Source: Hoeflea sp. IMCC20628 (GTDB lineage Bacteria; Pseudomonadota; Alphaproteobacteria; Rhizobiales; Rhizobiaceae). Taken from it: a stretch of 64,000 bases of DNA. The notes under the pieces are model-generated. The model had not been told where the DNA came from. It made no database searches and saw nothing but the letters and a program-made list of their open reading frames with translations. Location of the stretch: positions 2,498,501-2,562,500 of the forward strand of contig NZ_CP011479.1 in NCBI RefSeq assembly GCF_001011155.1, written 5' to 3'. Below, one piece after another: positions 7,096-17,161 of the stretch. Position 1 is the first letter of the stretch. Each line of letters starts with the position of its first letter. The position numbers and the translations under genes are program-made.

Positions 7096-9330
7096 TCAAC
7101 GCTTGCTACGTGACGTCCGGGCCAAGCGATCGGCAATCAGTTTCGGGGCGTTCGATTTCAGTGCCTCGCCACGGCCCGACAGGCTTGGATTGGTCATGAA
7201 ATAGAGTTGCGCATTGAACGGTTCCTCACCCTCGCCGGGTTCGATCCGGCGGGAGGTGCCGTCAGGCAGGATTTCATAGCTCTGCTGGTTGTCGATCATG
7301 TTGCCCAGCATGATCTGCGAGAGCACCTGCTCGTGCACGGTCTTGTTGACGATAGGCACGAGGGTCTCGACACGCCGGTCGAGATTGCGCGGCATCAGGT
7401 CAGCCGAGCCAATATAGACCAGCGCTTCCGACGACGGCAGGCCATGGCCGTTGCCGAAACAGTAAATCCGGCTGTGCTCGAGGAACCGGCCGATGATCGA
7501 CTTGACATGGATGTGCTCCGAGAGCCCCGGAACCTGTGGACGCAGGCAACAGATGCCGCGCACGACAAGATCGATCTCCACACCCGCCCGGCTGGCGCGG
7601 TACAGCGCATCGATGATTTCGGGATCGACAAGCGAGTTCATTTTCATCCAGACGGCAGCAGGCCGGTGGGCCTCGGCATGGACAATCTCGGCCTCAATGT
7701 TTTCCAGAATCCGGGTGCGCAGATTGAGCGGGGAAACCGCCAGTTTCAAAAGCCCTTCCGGCTCGCCGTAGCCGGTGATGAAATTGAACACATGGGCCAT
7801 GTCGCGGGCAATTACCGGATCACAGGTAAAGTAGGACAAATCCGTGTAGATCTTGGCGGTGACCGGGTGATAATTGCCTGTGCCCAGATGGCAATAAGAC
7901 ACCAGCTTGCCCTCCTCGCGCCGGACGATCAAAGACATCTTGGCGTGGGTCTTGAGTTCGAGAAAGCCAAAGACCACCTGCACTCCGGCCCGCTCCAGGT
8001 CCCGGGCCCAGCGGATATTGGCCTCCTCATCAAACCGGGCCTTGAGTTCGACCAGCGCAGTCACCGATTTGCCGGCCTCGGCCGCATCGACCAGCGCGCG
8101 GACAATCGGACTGTCATTGGAGGTCCGGTAAAGCGTCTGCTTGATTGCCAGCACATCGGGGTCGCGCGCGGCCTGGAACAGGAACTGGACGACAGCATCA
8201 AAGGATTCATACGGGTGATGAACCACCAGGTCCTTTTCCCGGATCGCCGCAAACGTGTCACCCATATGTTCGCGGATGCGTTCGGGAAACCGCGCATTGT
8301 AAGGTTCGAACTTCAGATCATCGCGCGGCGCCTTGGTGATCTCGGACAAAGTGTTGAGCGCCAGCAGGCCCGGCAGAACCGCGATCCGGTTTTCGGCAAC
8401 ATTGGTCTCGTGAACCACAAACTCCCGCAGGCTTTGCGGCAGTTCCGAATCGAACTCGATGCGGATGACCGAGCCACGGCGGCGGCGTTTGAGCGCACTT
8501 TCGAACAGCCGGACCAGATCCTCGGCCTCTTCTTCAACTTCGATATCGGAATCACGAATGATGCGGAATGTGCCCGAGCCGCGGACCTCGTATCCGGGGT
8601 AGAGCGAGCTGATGAACAGGCTCACCACATCTTCAAGCGTGATGTAGCGGATGGCGCCATCGAGATCGGGCAAACGCAGGAAACGGTTGAGCGCGATCGG
8701 CAAGCGGATCAGTGCTGTCATCGGCTCATTGGCAGCCTTTGAGGCGAGCTGCAGACAGATGGAAAATCCGAGATTGGGAATGAACGGGAATGGATGCGCC
8801 GGGTCGATTGCAAGCGGAGTCAGCACCGGAAAAATCGACTGCAGGAACTCGTCTTCAAGCCAGACCATATCGGCCTTGTTGAGAACCGATGGGCGTACGA
8901 TAAAGATGTTTTCGGCAGCCAGGTTCTGCTGCAAAATCGCAAGGGAAGCCTGTTGTTCGAGCTGCAGGCCGTCAATTTCATCCAGAATCTGATCAAGCTG
9001 CTCGTTCGGCGACAGTCCATCGGCTGAACGGTTGGTAATGCCCTCGCGCACCTGTCCCTCAAGCCCGGCCACGCGGACCATGAAAAACTCGTCGAGATTG
9101 GCTGCCGATATCGACAGGAACCTCACACGTTCGAGCAAGGGATGGCTGACATTCAGGGTCTCATCGAGAACCCGGCGATTGAACTGCAACCAGGAGATTT
9201 CACGGTTGATGAAGCGATTGGGGCTCTCAAGCAAATCCTGTTCCGGCGTTGCTCCGGCAACCGGATCGGTTTCCGTTCCGCTCACGCCCGAGCCATTGCC
9301 GCCGACGTCCACGCTTTCGAACTCTTCCAT
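7096..9330 (-). CDS. ppk: Polyphosphate kinase 1
   Basis: Reversibly transfers the gamma phosphate of ATP to polyphosphate. 744 residues from the ATG at 9330, which has GGAG seven bases upstream; a TTG at 9342 in the same frame is a weaker choice. The PPK1 N-terminal domain opens with [17 protein letters not shown]. The catalytic core contains [16 protein letters not shown] with the histidine expected to be autophosphorylated, then [12 protein letters not shown]-terminal segments [14 protein letters not shown] also fit PPK1. Length matches the family (about 690-740). It is 58 bases downstream of hdaA and upstream of ppx. Confidence 0.97.
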   Translation of the reverse strand: MEEFESVDVGGNGSGVSGTETDPVAGATPEQDLLESPNRFINREISWLQFNRRVLDETLNVSHPLLERVRFLSISAANLDEFFMVRVAGLEGQVREGITNRSADGLSPNEQLDQILDEIDGLQLEQQASLAILQQNLAAENIFIVRPSVLNKADMVWLEDEFLQSIFPVLTPLAIDPAHPFPFIPNLGFSICLQLASKAANEPMTALIRLPIALNRFLRLPDLDGAIRYITLEDVVSLFISSLYPGYEVRGSGTFRIIRDSDIEVEEEAEDLVRLFESALKRRRRGSVIRIEFDSELPQSLREFVVHETNVAENRIAVLPGLLALNTLSEITKAPRDDLKFEPYNARFPERIREHMGDTFAAIREKDLVVHHPYESFDAVVQFLFQAARDPDVLAIKQTLYRTSNDSPIVRALVDAAEAGKSVTALVELKARFDEEANIRWARDLERAGVQVVFGFLELKTHAKMSLIVRREEGKLVSYCHLGTGNYHPVTAKIYTDLSYFTCDPVIARDMAHVFNFITGYGEPEGLLKLAVSPLNLRTRILENIEAEIVHAEAHRPAAVWMKMNSLVDPEIIDALYRASRAGVEIDLVVRGICCLRPQVPGLSEHIHVKSIIGRFLEHSRIYCFGNGHGLPSSEALVYIGSADLMPRNLDRRVETLVPIVNKTVHEQVLSQIMLGNMIDNQQSYEILPDGTSRRIEPGEGEEPFNAQLYFMTNPSLSGRGEALKSNAPKLIADRLARTSRSKR

Positions 9331-9388
9331 GACCAACTCCAACGCCCTGCTTCAGGTTTTCACCATCTATAGCATATCAACGAAGGAA

Positions 9389-10093
9389 CTATGACAGTTC
9401 GATGTCGTCGTTTCCATGGTCCATTTCAGCCATGACTTCGGCGGCCATCGCCCTTGTTATTTTCGACCCCCGGGCCATCGACAACTGGTCGAGCCGGGTG
9501 ACGATTGCGCGTGCGGCGGCCAATGAGCGTTCCATCCTTGCCACCAGCCAGACAATGATTCGGTCATCGACAGCCACCTGACGATCGGCGAACAACTTGA
9601 CCAGAACCTGGGCCAACAGGTCCTCATCCGGCTCGGCAATCTCGACCACTGTCGCGGCTTTCAAGCGAGATGCAAGATCCGGCAATGTCACGTTCCATCC
9701 TGCGGGCCAGAGCCGTGTGGTAATCAACGCCGCGCTGCCATGCTCGCGGACAGTGTTGATCAGATGAAACAAAGCGGTTTCATCAAATCCCAGACGATCG
9801 ATATCTTCAATCAGCACCGGCCCCTGAGCAGCGATTTCAAGGACCTGCGGATCAGGTTCGACAATGCTCACCGTCCTGGCGCCGACGCGATTGGCCCAGA
9901 TGGTCGCGAGATGGGATTTGCCCGATCCCGTCGGCCCGGCGAGGATAACCACCGGTGACGGCCAGTCGGGCCAGCGATCAACAATCGCCACCGCGGCATT
10001 GAGCCGGTCAGAGACGATCAACGCGTCACGGCTCGTCGCCGGATCATGGTTGAATTCCAGCGGCAATTGCCGCGTGGGAGGCGATTTGGCCAT
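9389..10093 (-). CDS. hdaA: HdaA-type DnaA-related regulatory ATPase
   Basis: Hda proteins act with the sliding clamp to inactivate DnaA-ATP and limit initiation of replication. The product has 234 residues with a DnaA-like AAA+ domain: the Walker A sequence GPTGSGKSH is intact, unlike many gammaproteobacterial Hda proteins, and VLIEDIDR is the Walker B. The N-terminal QLPLEF is a likely clamp-binding motif. There is no DnaA domain IV, as expected for Hda. The ATG at 10093 overlaps the stop of the AI-2E gene (ATGA), indicating coupling. Confidence 0.9.
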   Translation of the reverse strand: MAKSPPTRQLPLEFNHDPATSRDALIVSDRLNAAVAIVDRWPDWPSPVVILAGPTGSGKSHLATIWANRVGARTVSIVEPDPQVLEIAAQGPVLIEDIDRLGFDETALFHLINTVREHGSAALITTRLWPAGWNVTLPDLASRLKAATVVEIAEPDEDLLAQVLVKLFADRQVAVDDRIIVWLVARMERSLAAARAIVTRLDQLSMARGSKITRAMAAEVMAEMDHGNDDIELS

Positions 10094-11214
10094 CAGTCCG
10101 ACGCAGCCTCAATATCGGCAACCGGCCGTTCGGGGCGTTGATGGCCATGATAGAGATCGCTCTCGAGATAGCGGGAAATCGCAAAGCGCACCAATACGCC
10201 GACAGAAGCCGCCGCCGGCACCGCGATCATCATTCCGACGAAGCCGAACAGCGCACCGAATGCGAACAAGGCGAACATCAGCCAGACCGGATGCAGTCCT
10301 ACCGATTTGCCGACCAGCCTTGGTTGCAGAATGTTGCCTTCAAAAAACTGCCCCACCGCGAAGACTGCAACAACGGCGCCGATCATGATGAAATCCGGCC
10401 AGAACTGGACAACCGCAACAATCAACGCCAGCACCAGGCCGACCAATGAGCCTACATAGGGAATAAAGCTGATCAGACCGGCGAATATACCGATCAGAAG
10501 GCCGAAATTCAGGCCAACGAGTGACAGCCCGACAGCGTAAATCAGACCGAGAATGAGGCAGACACTGCCCTGCCCGCGCACGAAGCCGGCGATGGCCGCA
10601 TCGATCTCTCTGGCCAGAGCCCGCACGGTTTCGACGTGATCGCGCGGTACCCATTTGTCGACCTTCTCGACCATATTATCCCAGTCCAGGAGCAGATAGA
10701 AGGCGACGACAGGTGTCACCACGAACAAGGCGGCAATATCGAGCAGCGCCATGCCGGAATTCCAGATCTGCTGAAAAATGGTGCCAACCAGACCGGCACC
10801 TTCCTTCAAAAGAGCTGCAAAACTCTCCTTGATCTGGCCCAGCTGGTCGCTGATCCAGCCCGGCAAGAGATTGGACTCAGACATCAGAAGCGATTGAAGC
10901 TGGGTGATATAGCCCGGTATCCGGCCTCCCAGATCCGCCGCCTGTGTCACCAGAACGGGAATCAGCACAACCAAAGTGATCGCAAAAATCGTAACGAAGA
11001 CTATCAGGATGGCCAGGGTGGCCATCAACCGGGAAAATCCGCGGCGTTCGAACCAGTCAGCCACAGGATCCAGGAAATATGCCAGCGCCATACCGGCAAT
11101 AAAGGGCAGCAGGATTGAACTGAACACCATCAGGAAGACAATGAACACTGCGAGCGCCAGCAACCAAAAGAAGATTTGTCGCCGTAGCGCCGACCGGTCG
11201 ATTCTGGTTGTCAT
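10093..11214 (-). CDS. AI-2E family transporter (PerM-like membrane protein)
   Basis: Polytopic inner-membrane protein of 373 residues from ATG 11214 (MTTRIDRSALRRQ), preceded by GAGG. The open frame reaches 11361, but that extension overlaps the upstream phosphatidyltransferase gene and looks non-coding. Several hydrophobic helices flank a soluble region at about residues 150-200, and the C-terminal FIPYVGSLVGLVLALIV and LHPVWLMFALFAFG segments are characteristic of the family. Members export diverse compounds or Na+; the AI-2 label is historical. Placement before hdaA is a conserved neighbourhood in alphaproteobacteria. Confidence 0.85.
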   Translation of the reverse strand: MTTRIDRSALRRQIFFWLLALAVFIVFLMVFSSILLPFIAGMALAYFLDPVADWFERRGFSRLMATLAILIVFVTIFAITLVVLIPVLVTQAADLGGRIPGYITQLQSLLMSESNLLPGWISDQLGQIKESFAALLKEGAGLVGTIFQQIWNSGMALLDIAALFVVTPVVAFYLLLDWDNMVEKVDKWVPRDHVETVRALAREIDAAIAGFVRGQGSVCLILGLIYAVGLSLVGLNFGLLIGIFAGLISFIPYVGSLVGLVLALIVAVVQFWPDFIMIGAVVAVFAVGQFFEGNILQPRLVGKSVGLHPVWLMFALFAFGALFGFVGMMIAVPAAASVGVLVRFAISRYLESDLYHGHQRPERPVADIEAASD

Positions 11215-11261
11215 GAACACCTCGTTTGCCGACGCTTCCACCCGTAGTCTCCAACAGCATA

Positions 11262-11807
11262 CTAGTCGGTTTTTGTCTTGCCTGCCATGTGCCTCAGCCA
11301 AGAGACGAGATAGGCGGTCGCTGAAGCGATGGTCAAGCCCGCGACCGCATAGATCATCCATCCAATCACAGGGTCAAGCCTGGCCAGACCGGCAAGATCA
11401 GCCAAGACAAGGATAAGCAGAATAATCTGGAATACCGTATTGGCCTTTGAAACCATCAAGGGCCGCATCTGAACCGGATTGTTCATCAGGCTCGAAAGCA
11501 CCACCGCGCCAATGATCAGTCCATCTCGGGACACCGCCAGAAGGACCAGCCACGCGGGCAGCGCCTCGAGCCATCCCAACACGACAAAAACACTCACCAG
11601 CAGGAATTTGTCAGCGATCGGATCGAGCCAGGCGCCAAATTCGGATTTCTGGTCGAACCGGCGTGCAATGAACCCGTCGATGCCATCAGAAACCCCGGCC
11701 AGCACGAACAGCAAAAAAGCCGCAAGCATGTGGCCATCGATCATCACAAGAACAATCAACGGCACCATGAGGAAGCGGGCAATGGTAATGTAGTTGGGCA
11801 AGGTCAT
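11262..11807 (-). CDS. CDP-alcohol phosphatidyltransferase family membrane protein
   Basis: Integral membrane phospholipid-synthesis enzyme of 181 residues from ATG 11807; a GTG at 11816 is a possible alternative start. The family signature D-x2-D-G-x2-A-R-x8-G-x3-D-x3-D is complete: GVSDGIDGFIARRF followed by EFGAWLDPIADK. This is a CDP-diacylglycerol-dependent transferase, probably PgsA- or Cls-like; the acceptor alcohol cannot be read out. A second family member, the likely housekeeping pgsA, is at 34741-35322. It is first of five minus-strand genes running to ppx and diverges from purM. Confidence 0.85.
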   Translation of the reverse strand: MTLPNYITIARFLMVPLIVLVMIDGHMLAAFLLFVLAGVSDGIDGFIARRFDQKSEFGAWLDPIADKFLLVSVFVVLGWLEALPAWLVLLAVSRDGLIIGAVVLSSLMNNPVQMRPLMVSKANTVFQIILLILVLADLAGLARLDPVIGWMIYAVAGLTIASATAYLVSWLRHMAGKTKTD

Positions 11808-12008
11808 CGGCGGCACACTATCCTGACTGTCCTGGATATGGCGATTGAGTGGCGCTTTTCCAACCGCCTGTGCCTCACAGAAGATAGTTTCACCGGGTTA
11901 TCCCGGTTTTGTGGCGCAGCGAGCCACGCTCCGACTTGCGGAATTGCCAACAAAATGCCATTTCCGGCTCATACGTAGCTCCTTTGACACTCAGGAGGGG
12001 AAGCCAAC

Positions 12009-13079
12009 ATGGCGGATCCGAAAAACGGCCTCACCTATGCCCAGGCAGGCGTCGACATTGATGCCGGCAACGAGATGGTCAACCGCATCAAGCCACTGGT
12101 GCGCTCGACGCGGCGGCCGGGTGCTGATGGCGAAATCGGCGGCTTCGGCGGTCTGTTTGATCTCAAGGCGGCAGGGTTTACAGATCCGGTACTGGTGGCC
12201 GCCAATGACGGCGTCGGCACCAAGCTGAAAGTGGCGATCGAAGCCGGGCTGCACGATACTGTCGGCATTGATCTTGTCGCAATGTGCGTCAATGATCTGG
12301 TTGTCCAGGGCGCCGAACCGCTGTTCTTTCTCGATTATTTCGCCACCGGAAAGCTCGACCCTGAACAGGGTGCGGCCATTGTCGGCGGCATCGCCCAGGG
12401 TTGCCTGTTGGCCGGTTGCGCCTTGATCGGCGGGGAAACCGCTGAAATGCCCGGGATGTACCGTGATGGCGACTATGATCTGGCCGGTTTTGCCGTTGGC
12501 GCAGCCGAGCGTGGCAAGCTTCTGCCTTCCGGCGAAATTGCCGAGGGCGACGTTGTGCTGGGGCTGGCCTCCTCCGGCGTTCATTCCAACGGCTACTCGC
12601 TGGTGCGCCGCGTTGTCGAGATGAGCGGGCTTGGCTACGATACGCCTGCGCCCTTTAATCCCTCAACCAGCCTTGGTGCCGCGCTGTTGGAACCGACCCG
12701 CATCTATGTGAAATCGCTTCTCAATGTGATCCGGCAAACCGGCGCGATCCAGGCATTGGCGCATATCACCGGTGGCGGGTTTCCGGAAAACCTTCCGCGC
12801 GTTCTGCCCGAAGGGCTTGCAGCCGAAATCGATCTCGGCGCCATATCGCCCCCGCCGGTGTTTTCATGGATCGCAAAAACCGGCGGCGTCGCGCCTGAGG
12901 AAATGCTGCGCACCTTCAATTGCGGCGTCGGCATGATCGCGGTTGTAAGGGCTGCGGACACGGATCGGGTCACCGCAGCACTTGAAGCCGAGGGCGAAAG
13001 CGTGGTTCGGCTCGGCAGACTGATCGCACGCGCTGATGGCGCGCCGGGCGTGTCCTACACGGGAACGTTGGGGCTGTGA
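12009..13079 (+). CDS. purM: Phosphoribosylformylglycinamidine cyclo-ligase (AIR synthetase)
   Basis: Converts FGAM and ATP to AIR in purine biosynthesis. The product has 356 residues, the usual length, with [15 protein letters not shown] at the start, the ATP-binding [10 protein letters not shown] near residue 70, ETAEMPGMY around residue 145 and [12 protein letters not shown] near 255. AGGAGGGG lies just upstream of the ATG. It overlaps purN by four bases (GTGA), so the two are translationally coupled. Confidence 0.98.
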   Translation: MADPKNGLTYAQAGVDIDAGNEMVNRIKPLVRSTRRPGADGEIGGFGGLFDLKAAGFTDPVLVAANDGVGTKLKVAIEAGLHDTVGIDLVAMCVNDLVVQGAEPLFFLDYFATGKLDPEQGAAIVGGIAQGCLLAGCALIGGETAEMPGMYRDGDYDLAGFAVGAAERGKLLPSGEIAEGDVVLGLASSGVHSNGYSLVRRVVEMSGLGYDTPAPFNPSTSLGAALLEPTRIYVKSLLNVIRQTGAIQALAHITGGGFPENLPRVLPEGLAAEIDLGAISPPPVFSWIAKTGGVAPEEMLRTFNCGVGMIAVVRAADTDRVTAALEAEGESVVRLGRLIARADGAPGVSYTGTLGL

Positions 13080-13699
13080 GCAACAAGCCGAAAGTCCCGG
13101 TCGCCGTGCTGATCTCCGGGCGCGGATCGAATATGGGCGCGCTGATCGCCGCATCGCTCGACAGCGCCTTCCCGGCCAAAATCGTGTCGGTGATTTCCGA
13201 CAAGCCTGACGCCAAGGGTCTGGAGCATGCTCGCGGCTTCGGCATCGAAGCGGTGGCGATTCCGCGCTCTGACTATGACACCAAGGCCGCGCATGAAGCC
13301 GCGGTGAACGCCGTGATCGCGGCTTCAGGCGCGCAAATCATCGCATTGGCGGGTTACATGCGGCTGTTGTCGAGTGATTTTGTTCAACGCTACTCGGGCC
13401 GGATGATCAACATCCATCCATCGCTGCTTCCTGCCTTTCCCGGACTTGCGACCCACAGCCGCGCGCTGGCGGCGGGTTGCCGGGTTCATGGCTGCACCGT
13501 GCATTTCGTCACAGAAGCGATGGATGAAGGACCGATCATCGAACAGGAAGCGGTGCGCGTGGCGCATGATGACACGCCCGAAACGCTGGGCCAGCGCGTG
13601 CTTGAGGCCGAGCATCGGATCTATCCCAAGGCGCTGGCGATGCTGGCGCGCGGCGACGTCCGCATGAGCGGTGACGGCCGGACCCGATTCGAAGGCTGA
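13076..13699 (+). CDS. purN: Phosphoribosylglycinamide formyltransferase
   Basis: Transfers the formyl group of 10-formyl-tetrahydrofolate to GAR. The product has 207 residues, starting at a GTG that overlaps the purM stop. [10 protein letters not shown] near residue 10-19 is the phosphate-binding region, and [13 protein letters not shown] with the catalytic histidine and the downstream [14 protein letters not shown] complete the active-site signature. Purine genes purM-purN are paired as in most proteobacteria. Confidence 0.97.
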   Translation: MSNKPKVPVAVLISGRGSNMGALIAASLDSAFPAKIVSVISDKPDAKGLEHARGFGIEAVAIPRSDYDTKAAHEAAVNAVIAASGAQIIALAGYMRLLSSDFVQRYSGRMINIHPSLLPAFPGLATHSRALAAGCRVHGCTVHFVTEAMDEGPIIEQEAVRVAHDDTPETLGQRVLEAEHRIYPKALAMLARGDVRMSGDGRTRFEG

Positions 13700-13838
13700 A
13701 TTTCAATTTCCTAGGCCAATATCTTTGACGGAACCGCCGGATGGGGCTGGACCTGCGCGCGTCATCCTGTTCTTCTAGCGGTTTGTGCAAGGATCAGACC
13801 GGGCACCGCAATTTTTGGCGACCCGGACAGGAGACACC

Positions 13839-15110
13839 ATGCTTTCGCTTTACGGCCTGCTCGACAAAGCCATCAAAAAGGGCCGCCTGACGATGACCGA
13901 CGCCAAGGGCGTTGTGCATAATTTCGGCGGCAAGGAACCCGGACCGGAGGCGGCCATCCGCTTCACCAACAAGGCGTCGGAATGGAAAATCCTTCTCAAT
14001 CCCGAACTCAATGCCGCTGAAGCCTATATGGATGGCGGACTGGTTATGGACAGCGGCAGCATCCATGATCTGATCAAGGTTTTTTACGCCAACAAACGCC
14101 ATTTCGACCTGTCGCCCACCCAGATTTTCTGGCGTGGCTTGTCACGCAAGGTCCGGCGGTTTCAGCAAAACAACGTGCTCTCGAGATCTCGCGCCAACGT
14201 CAAGGCGCACTACGATATCGGCGAGGATCTCTACAGGCTGTTTCTTGATCGTGACATGCAATATTCCTGCGCCTATTTCCCCGAGGGCACTGAGACGATT
14301 GAACAGGCGCAGACGCTGAAAAAGCGCCACATCGCGGCCAAGCTCAACCTGAAAGACGGGCAGCGCGTGCTCGATATCGGCTGCGGCTGGGGTGGAATGG
14401 CGCTTTATCTGGCCCATGTCGCCGATGTTGAAGTGTTGGGCGTCACCTTGTCGGAGCGGCAACTGACAGTCGCCCGCAGGCGAGCCGAACTCCTCGGCGT
14501 CAGCGACCGGGTCAAATTCGAGCTGATCGACTACCGCGAAGTTGAAGGCACGTTCGACCGGGTTGTGTCGGTCGGCATGCTCGAGCATGTCGGGGTTCAG
14601 TATCTGGCCCCCTATTTCCTCACCGTGCGCGACAGGCTGACGACGGATGGCGTGGCGCTGATCCACTCGATTTCCTCAAAAGCGCCCCCCGGCATCACCG
14701 GGCCGTTTATCCGCAAATACATCTTTCCCGGCGGCTACGCGCCGTCGCTGTCGGAAACCGTCGAAGCCATTGAACCGACCGGGTTGTGGCTGCTGGATTG
14801 CGAAATCTGGCGCTGCCACTACGGTTATACGCTGCAGCATTGGCGCGAACGGTTTCTCAGCAACCGCGCGGCCGCGGTCGACATCATGGGTGAACGTTTC
14901 TGCCGGATGTGGGAACTCTATCTGTCGATCGCCGAATGCGTCTTCCTGCAAGGCTCAAGCAACGTCTTCCAGTTGCAGATCGGCCGGGAACGCGACGCCG
15001 TACCGATCACGCGTGACTATATCGGTGCTGAAGAAGCCCGCATCGCAGAACGCGAAACCGAATTTCTCGAACGCGTCGTCGCCAGCGCCAAACAGGCGCT
15101 GGACGAGTGA
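13839..15110 (+). CDS. cfa: Cyclopropane-fatty-acyl-phospholipid synthase
   Basis: Methylenates unsaturated phospholipid acyl chains using SAM. The product has 423 residues from ATG 13839 with AGGAG upstream; an in-frame GTG at 13785 lacks a ribosome site. A lipid-binding N-terminal domain (about 1-120) is followed by AHYDIGEDLYRLFLDRDMQY, the SAM motif VLDIGCGWGG at about residues 185-194, VLGVTLSERQ, and the C-terminal FVRKYIFPGG-like FIRKYIFPGGYAPSL. It follows purN, an order seen in other Rhizobiales. It is paralogous to the partial gene at 1-958. Confidence 0.95.
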   Translation: MLSLYGLLDKAIKKGRLTMTDAKGVVHNFGGKEPGPEAAIRFTNKASEWKILLNPELNAAEAYMDGGLVMDSGSIHDLIKVFYANKRHFDLSPTQIFWRGLSRKVRRFQQNNVLSRSRANVKAHYDIGEDLYRLFLDRDMQYSCAYFPEGTETIEQAQTLKKRHIAAKLNLKDGQRVLDIGCGWGGMALYLAHVADVEVLGVTLSERQLTVARRRAELLGVSDRVKFELIDYREVEGTFDRVVSVGMLEHVGVQYLAPYFLTVRDRLTTDGVALIHSISSKAPPGITGPFIRKYIFPGGYAPSLSETVEAIEPTGLWLLDCEIWRCHYGYTLQHWRERFLSNRAAAVDIMGERFCRMWELYLSIAECVFLQGSSNVFQLQIGRERDAVPITRDYIGAEEARIAERETEFLERVVASAKQALDE

Positions 15111-15149
15111 TACCTGCTGCAAGCTTTTATGCTGATGCCTGCGCCTGCC

Positions 15150-16562
15150 TCATGAGACCGTGAACTGACCCATCATGCCGGCGTCCTCGTGCTCGAGGAT
15201 GTGGCAGTGAAACATGAAGGGCTTGTCGCGGCTGGCAGGCTGATCAAATCGCATGATGATCTCGGTCTCGCCGGGGACGAGGACAGTGTCTTTCCAACCG
15301 TTGTTCTGAGGCCGTGGCGGTGCGCCGTTTTCGCGAACCACCCGGAATTGCACGCCATGCACATGGAAAGGATGAGGGATCATCGTGCTGCGGATGATCC
15401 ATCGCTCGACAGACCCCAGCGCTACCTCAAGATCAATCCGGTCCATGGCAAATGCGCGCTGGTTGATGGCAAAGCCACCGCCGCCGCCCATCATCATACC
15501 ACCCATTCCCATATCGAGTGAGAGTTCGCGTGTGCGCATTTCCGTGCCTGACAGGTCCTCAAGCGCCGATCCGAACCCGTCCGGAAGAACGGTGATCCGC
15601 GCAGGCATGGTGTCATCAACTGCAAAATCCAGAACGCCGAAAGGCTGTTCGATGCCGCTCATCAACACAGGCGCTCCGCCAGAGGCAAAATCGACAAGGA
15701 TCTCGACCCGTTCTCCGGGAGACAGACTCAGAACTGTCAAAGCAACGGGAGCCGGCAGAAACCCGCTATCTGTCGCAACCAGATGCATCAGACGTCCATC
15801 ATCGAAAGACAAATCATAGCTGCGCGCATTCGAGCCGTTGAGCAGGCGCAGGCGAACAAGTCCCGCCGGTACTGCCGCGACCGCACCGACCTGACCGTTG
15901 ACCAACATCCGGTTACCCATGAAGCCGTGCATCACATCCATCATCGACGGGTCATAGACCATGCGGCCGTCCCCATCGACCCGGCGATCCTGAAGCACCA
16001 GGGTCAGGTCATCGACGCCATAGTCAACCGGCAATCCCCGTTCAGCGTCCCGGCCATCGGTGACCTGAATCACACCGGCCAACCCGCTGTAGACCTGTTG
16101 GGCAGTGCGTCCGTGAATGTGGGAATGGTACCAGGCGGTGCCTGGCTGCTGGGCGATATTCATATCGGGGGTCCAGCGCTGACCCGGACTGATCGGCACA
16201 TGAGGGCCACCATCGTGATCACCGGGCACCAGCAACCCATGCCAGTGAACACTGATCGCTTCCTCAAGCGTGTTTTCCACATCCGCGGCTAGCGGGCCAT
16301 TCTGCATGATGATCGTCGGGCCGAGATAGTCCTGACTGAAACCGGCCGTGGCGTTTGCGGGACCACCTGACAGGCTCAGGCTCCCTGCCCTTGCCGACAA
16401 GGCGAGGCGCCCTGTCTGACGCGTATCCAGCAGCGGCGGCATTTTCAGGCGGGCTTGCGAAGATGGACTTGCCGCCCGGGCTGACCGGCCGCCGAACCCA
16501 AATCCGGCTTGGGTCATGGCAAGAGCCGCAGCGGAGGTGGTCAGAAATTGACGTCGTTTCAT
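15150..16562 (-). CDS. Tat-exported multicopper oxidase (CueO/FtsP-like)
   Basis: Periplasmic multicopper oxidase of 470 residues starting MKRRQFLTTS at ATG 16562; the extended frame to 16598 is unlikely. The N-terminus is a twin-arginine signal (RRQFL, then a hydrophobic stretch). All four copper-binding signatures are present: HWHG (106-109), HSHIH (146-150), HPFHVHG (397-403) and HCHILEHEDAGMM (452-464), so types 1, 2 and 3 copper sites should form. A Met/Gly-rich insert MGMGGMMMGGGGG at 351-363 recalls the Met-rich loop of CueO, pointing to cuprous oxidase activity. It is downstream of the SHOCT gene on the same strand. Confidence 0.92.
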   Translation of the reverse strand: MKRRQFLTTSAAALAMTQAGFGFGGRSARAASPSSQARLKMPPLLDTRQTGRLALSARAGSLSLSGGPANATAGFSQDYLGPTIIMQNGPLAADVENTLEEAISVHWHGLLVPGDHDGGPHVPISPGQRWTPDMNIAQQPGTAWYHSHIHGRTAQQVYSGLAGVIQVTDGRDAERGLPVDYGVDDLTLVLQDRRVDGDGRMVYDPSMMDVMHGFMGNRMLVNGQVGAVAAVPAGLVRLRLLNGSNARSYDLSFDDGRLMHLVATDSGFLPAPVALTVLSLSPGERVEILVDFASGGAPVLMSGIEQPFGVLDFAVDDTMPARITVLPDGFGSALEDLSGTEMRTRELSLDMGMGGMMMGGGGGFAINQRAFAMDRIDLEVALGSVERWIIRSTMIPHPFHVHGVQFRVVRENGAPPRPQNNGWKDTVLVPGETEIIMRFDQPASRDKPFMFHCHILEHEDAGMMGQFTVS

Positions 16563-16742
16563 GCTGGACCTTCTTTCATCACTTCCAAAGCCGCCCATGC
16601 AGCGGACACCAATGATATTTCAGGAATGCCGCACCGGCGGCTGCATCAATCACAACATCCAAGAGCCAATCCGGCCCGTCTTTGATGACAAGAGATCAAG
16701 CAATCCGCCGGCACCAGGTGTCCTGCAAATCAGCGGGCCAGA

Positions 16743-17114
16743 TCAGTCAACAAGCTTGGCCTTGCGCTCGTCAAACTCCTTGCTGTCGATCTCGCCCTTT
16801 GCATAGCGCTCTTTCAGGATGGCCAAAGCGCGGCCCTCGGCCTGAGAAGAGTTGGTCGCGACGCCAAGCCCGCCAAAATGACGCATGATATAGACGACGC
16901 CGAGAACAATTCCGACAAGCACGAGAATCATGAAAATCGGCCCGAGAACCATGCCAAACCCTCCCCATTGATCGCCACCCCACATCATTCCGGGGCCGTG
17001 GTAATAGGACATGCCCCGGCCTGGTATTTCGCCGGTCTGGGCCAACGCCGATCCGGCCATGGCCAAAGTCATGGTTGCAAGACCGGCTATGCGAGCTACT
17101 GAAATTTTATCCAT
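16743..17114 (-). CDS. Small SHOCT-domain membrane protein, Met/His-rich
   Basis: Protein of 123 residues from ATG 17114 (MDKISVARIAG), chosen because GGAG sits six bases upstream; an ATG at 17120 abuts that site. It has a signal-like segment ending SALA (about 1-25), a Met/His/Trp-rich stretch SYYHGPGMMWGGDQWGG, one transmembrane helix (about 53-78) and a C-terminal SHOCT motif (ALAILKERYAKGEIDSKEF). SHOCT proteins are of unknown function, but Met/His-rich ones are often linked with copper. The multicopper oxidase follows 180 bases downstream, so a shared copper-related role is plausible. Confidence 0.8.
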   Translation of the reverse strand: MDKISVARIAGLATMTLAMAGSALAQTGEIPGRGMSYYHGPGMMWGGDQWGGFGMVLGPIFMILVLVGIVLGVVYIMRHFGGLGVATNSSQAEGRALAILKERYAKGEIDSKEFDERKAKLVD

Positions 17115-17161
17115 TTTCATCTCCACTACCAACCGGGCGAAGGCGCCTTTGTGGTGGCGGC

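Noticed and set aside
7238-7260. T-loop-like sequence (GGTTCGATCC context) suggesting a tRNA
   Set aside because: It is inside ppk coding sequence and no acceptor stem or anticodon arm can be formed around it.
7207-8742. 511-codon plus-strand frame antisense to ppk
   Set aside because: Shadow of the conserved PPK1 coding sequence.
11215-11361. Extended N-terminus for the AI-2E protein
   Set aside because: Lies over the phosphatidyltransferase gene and does not resemble a membrane-protein start; ATG 11214 has a ribosome site.
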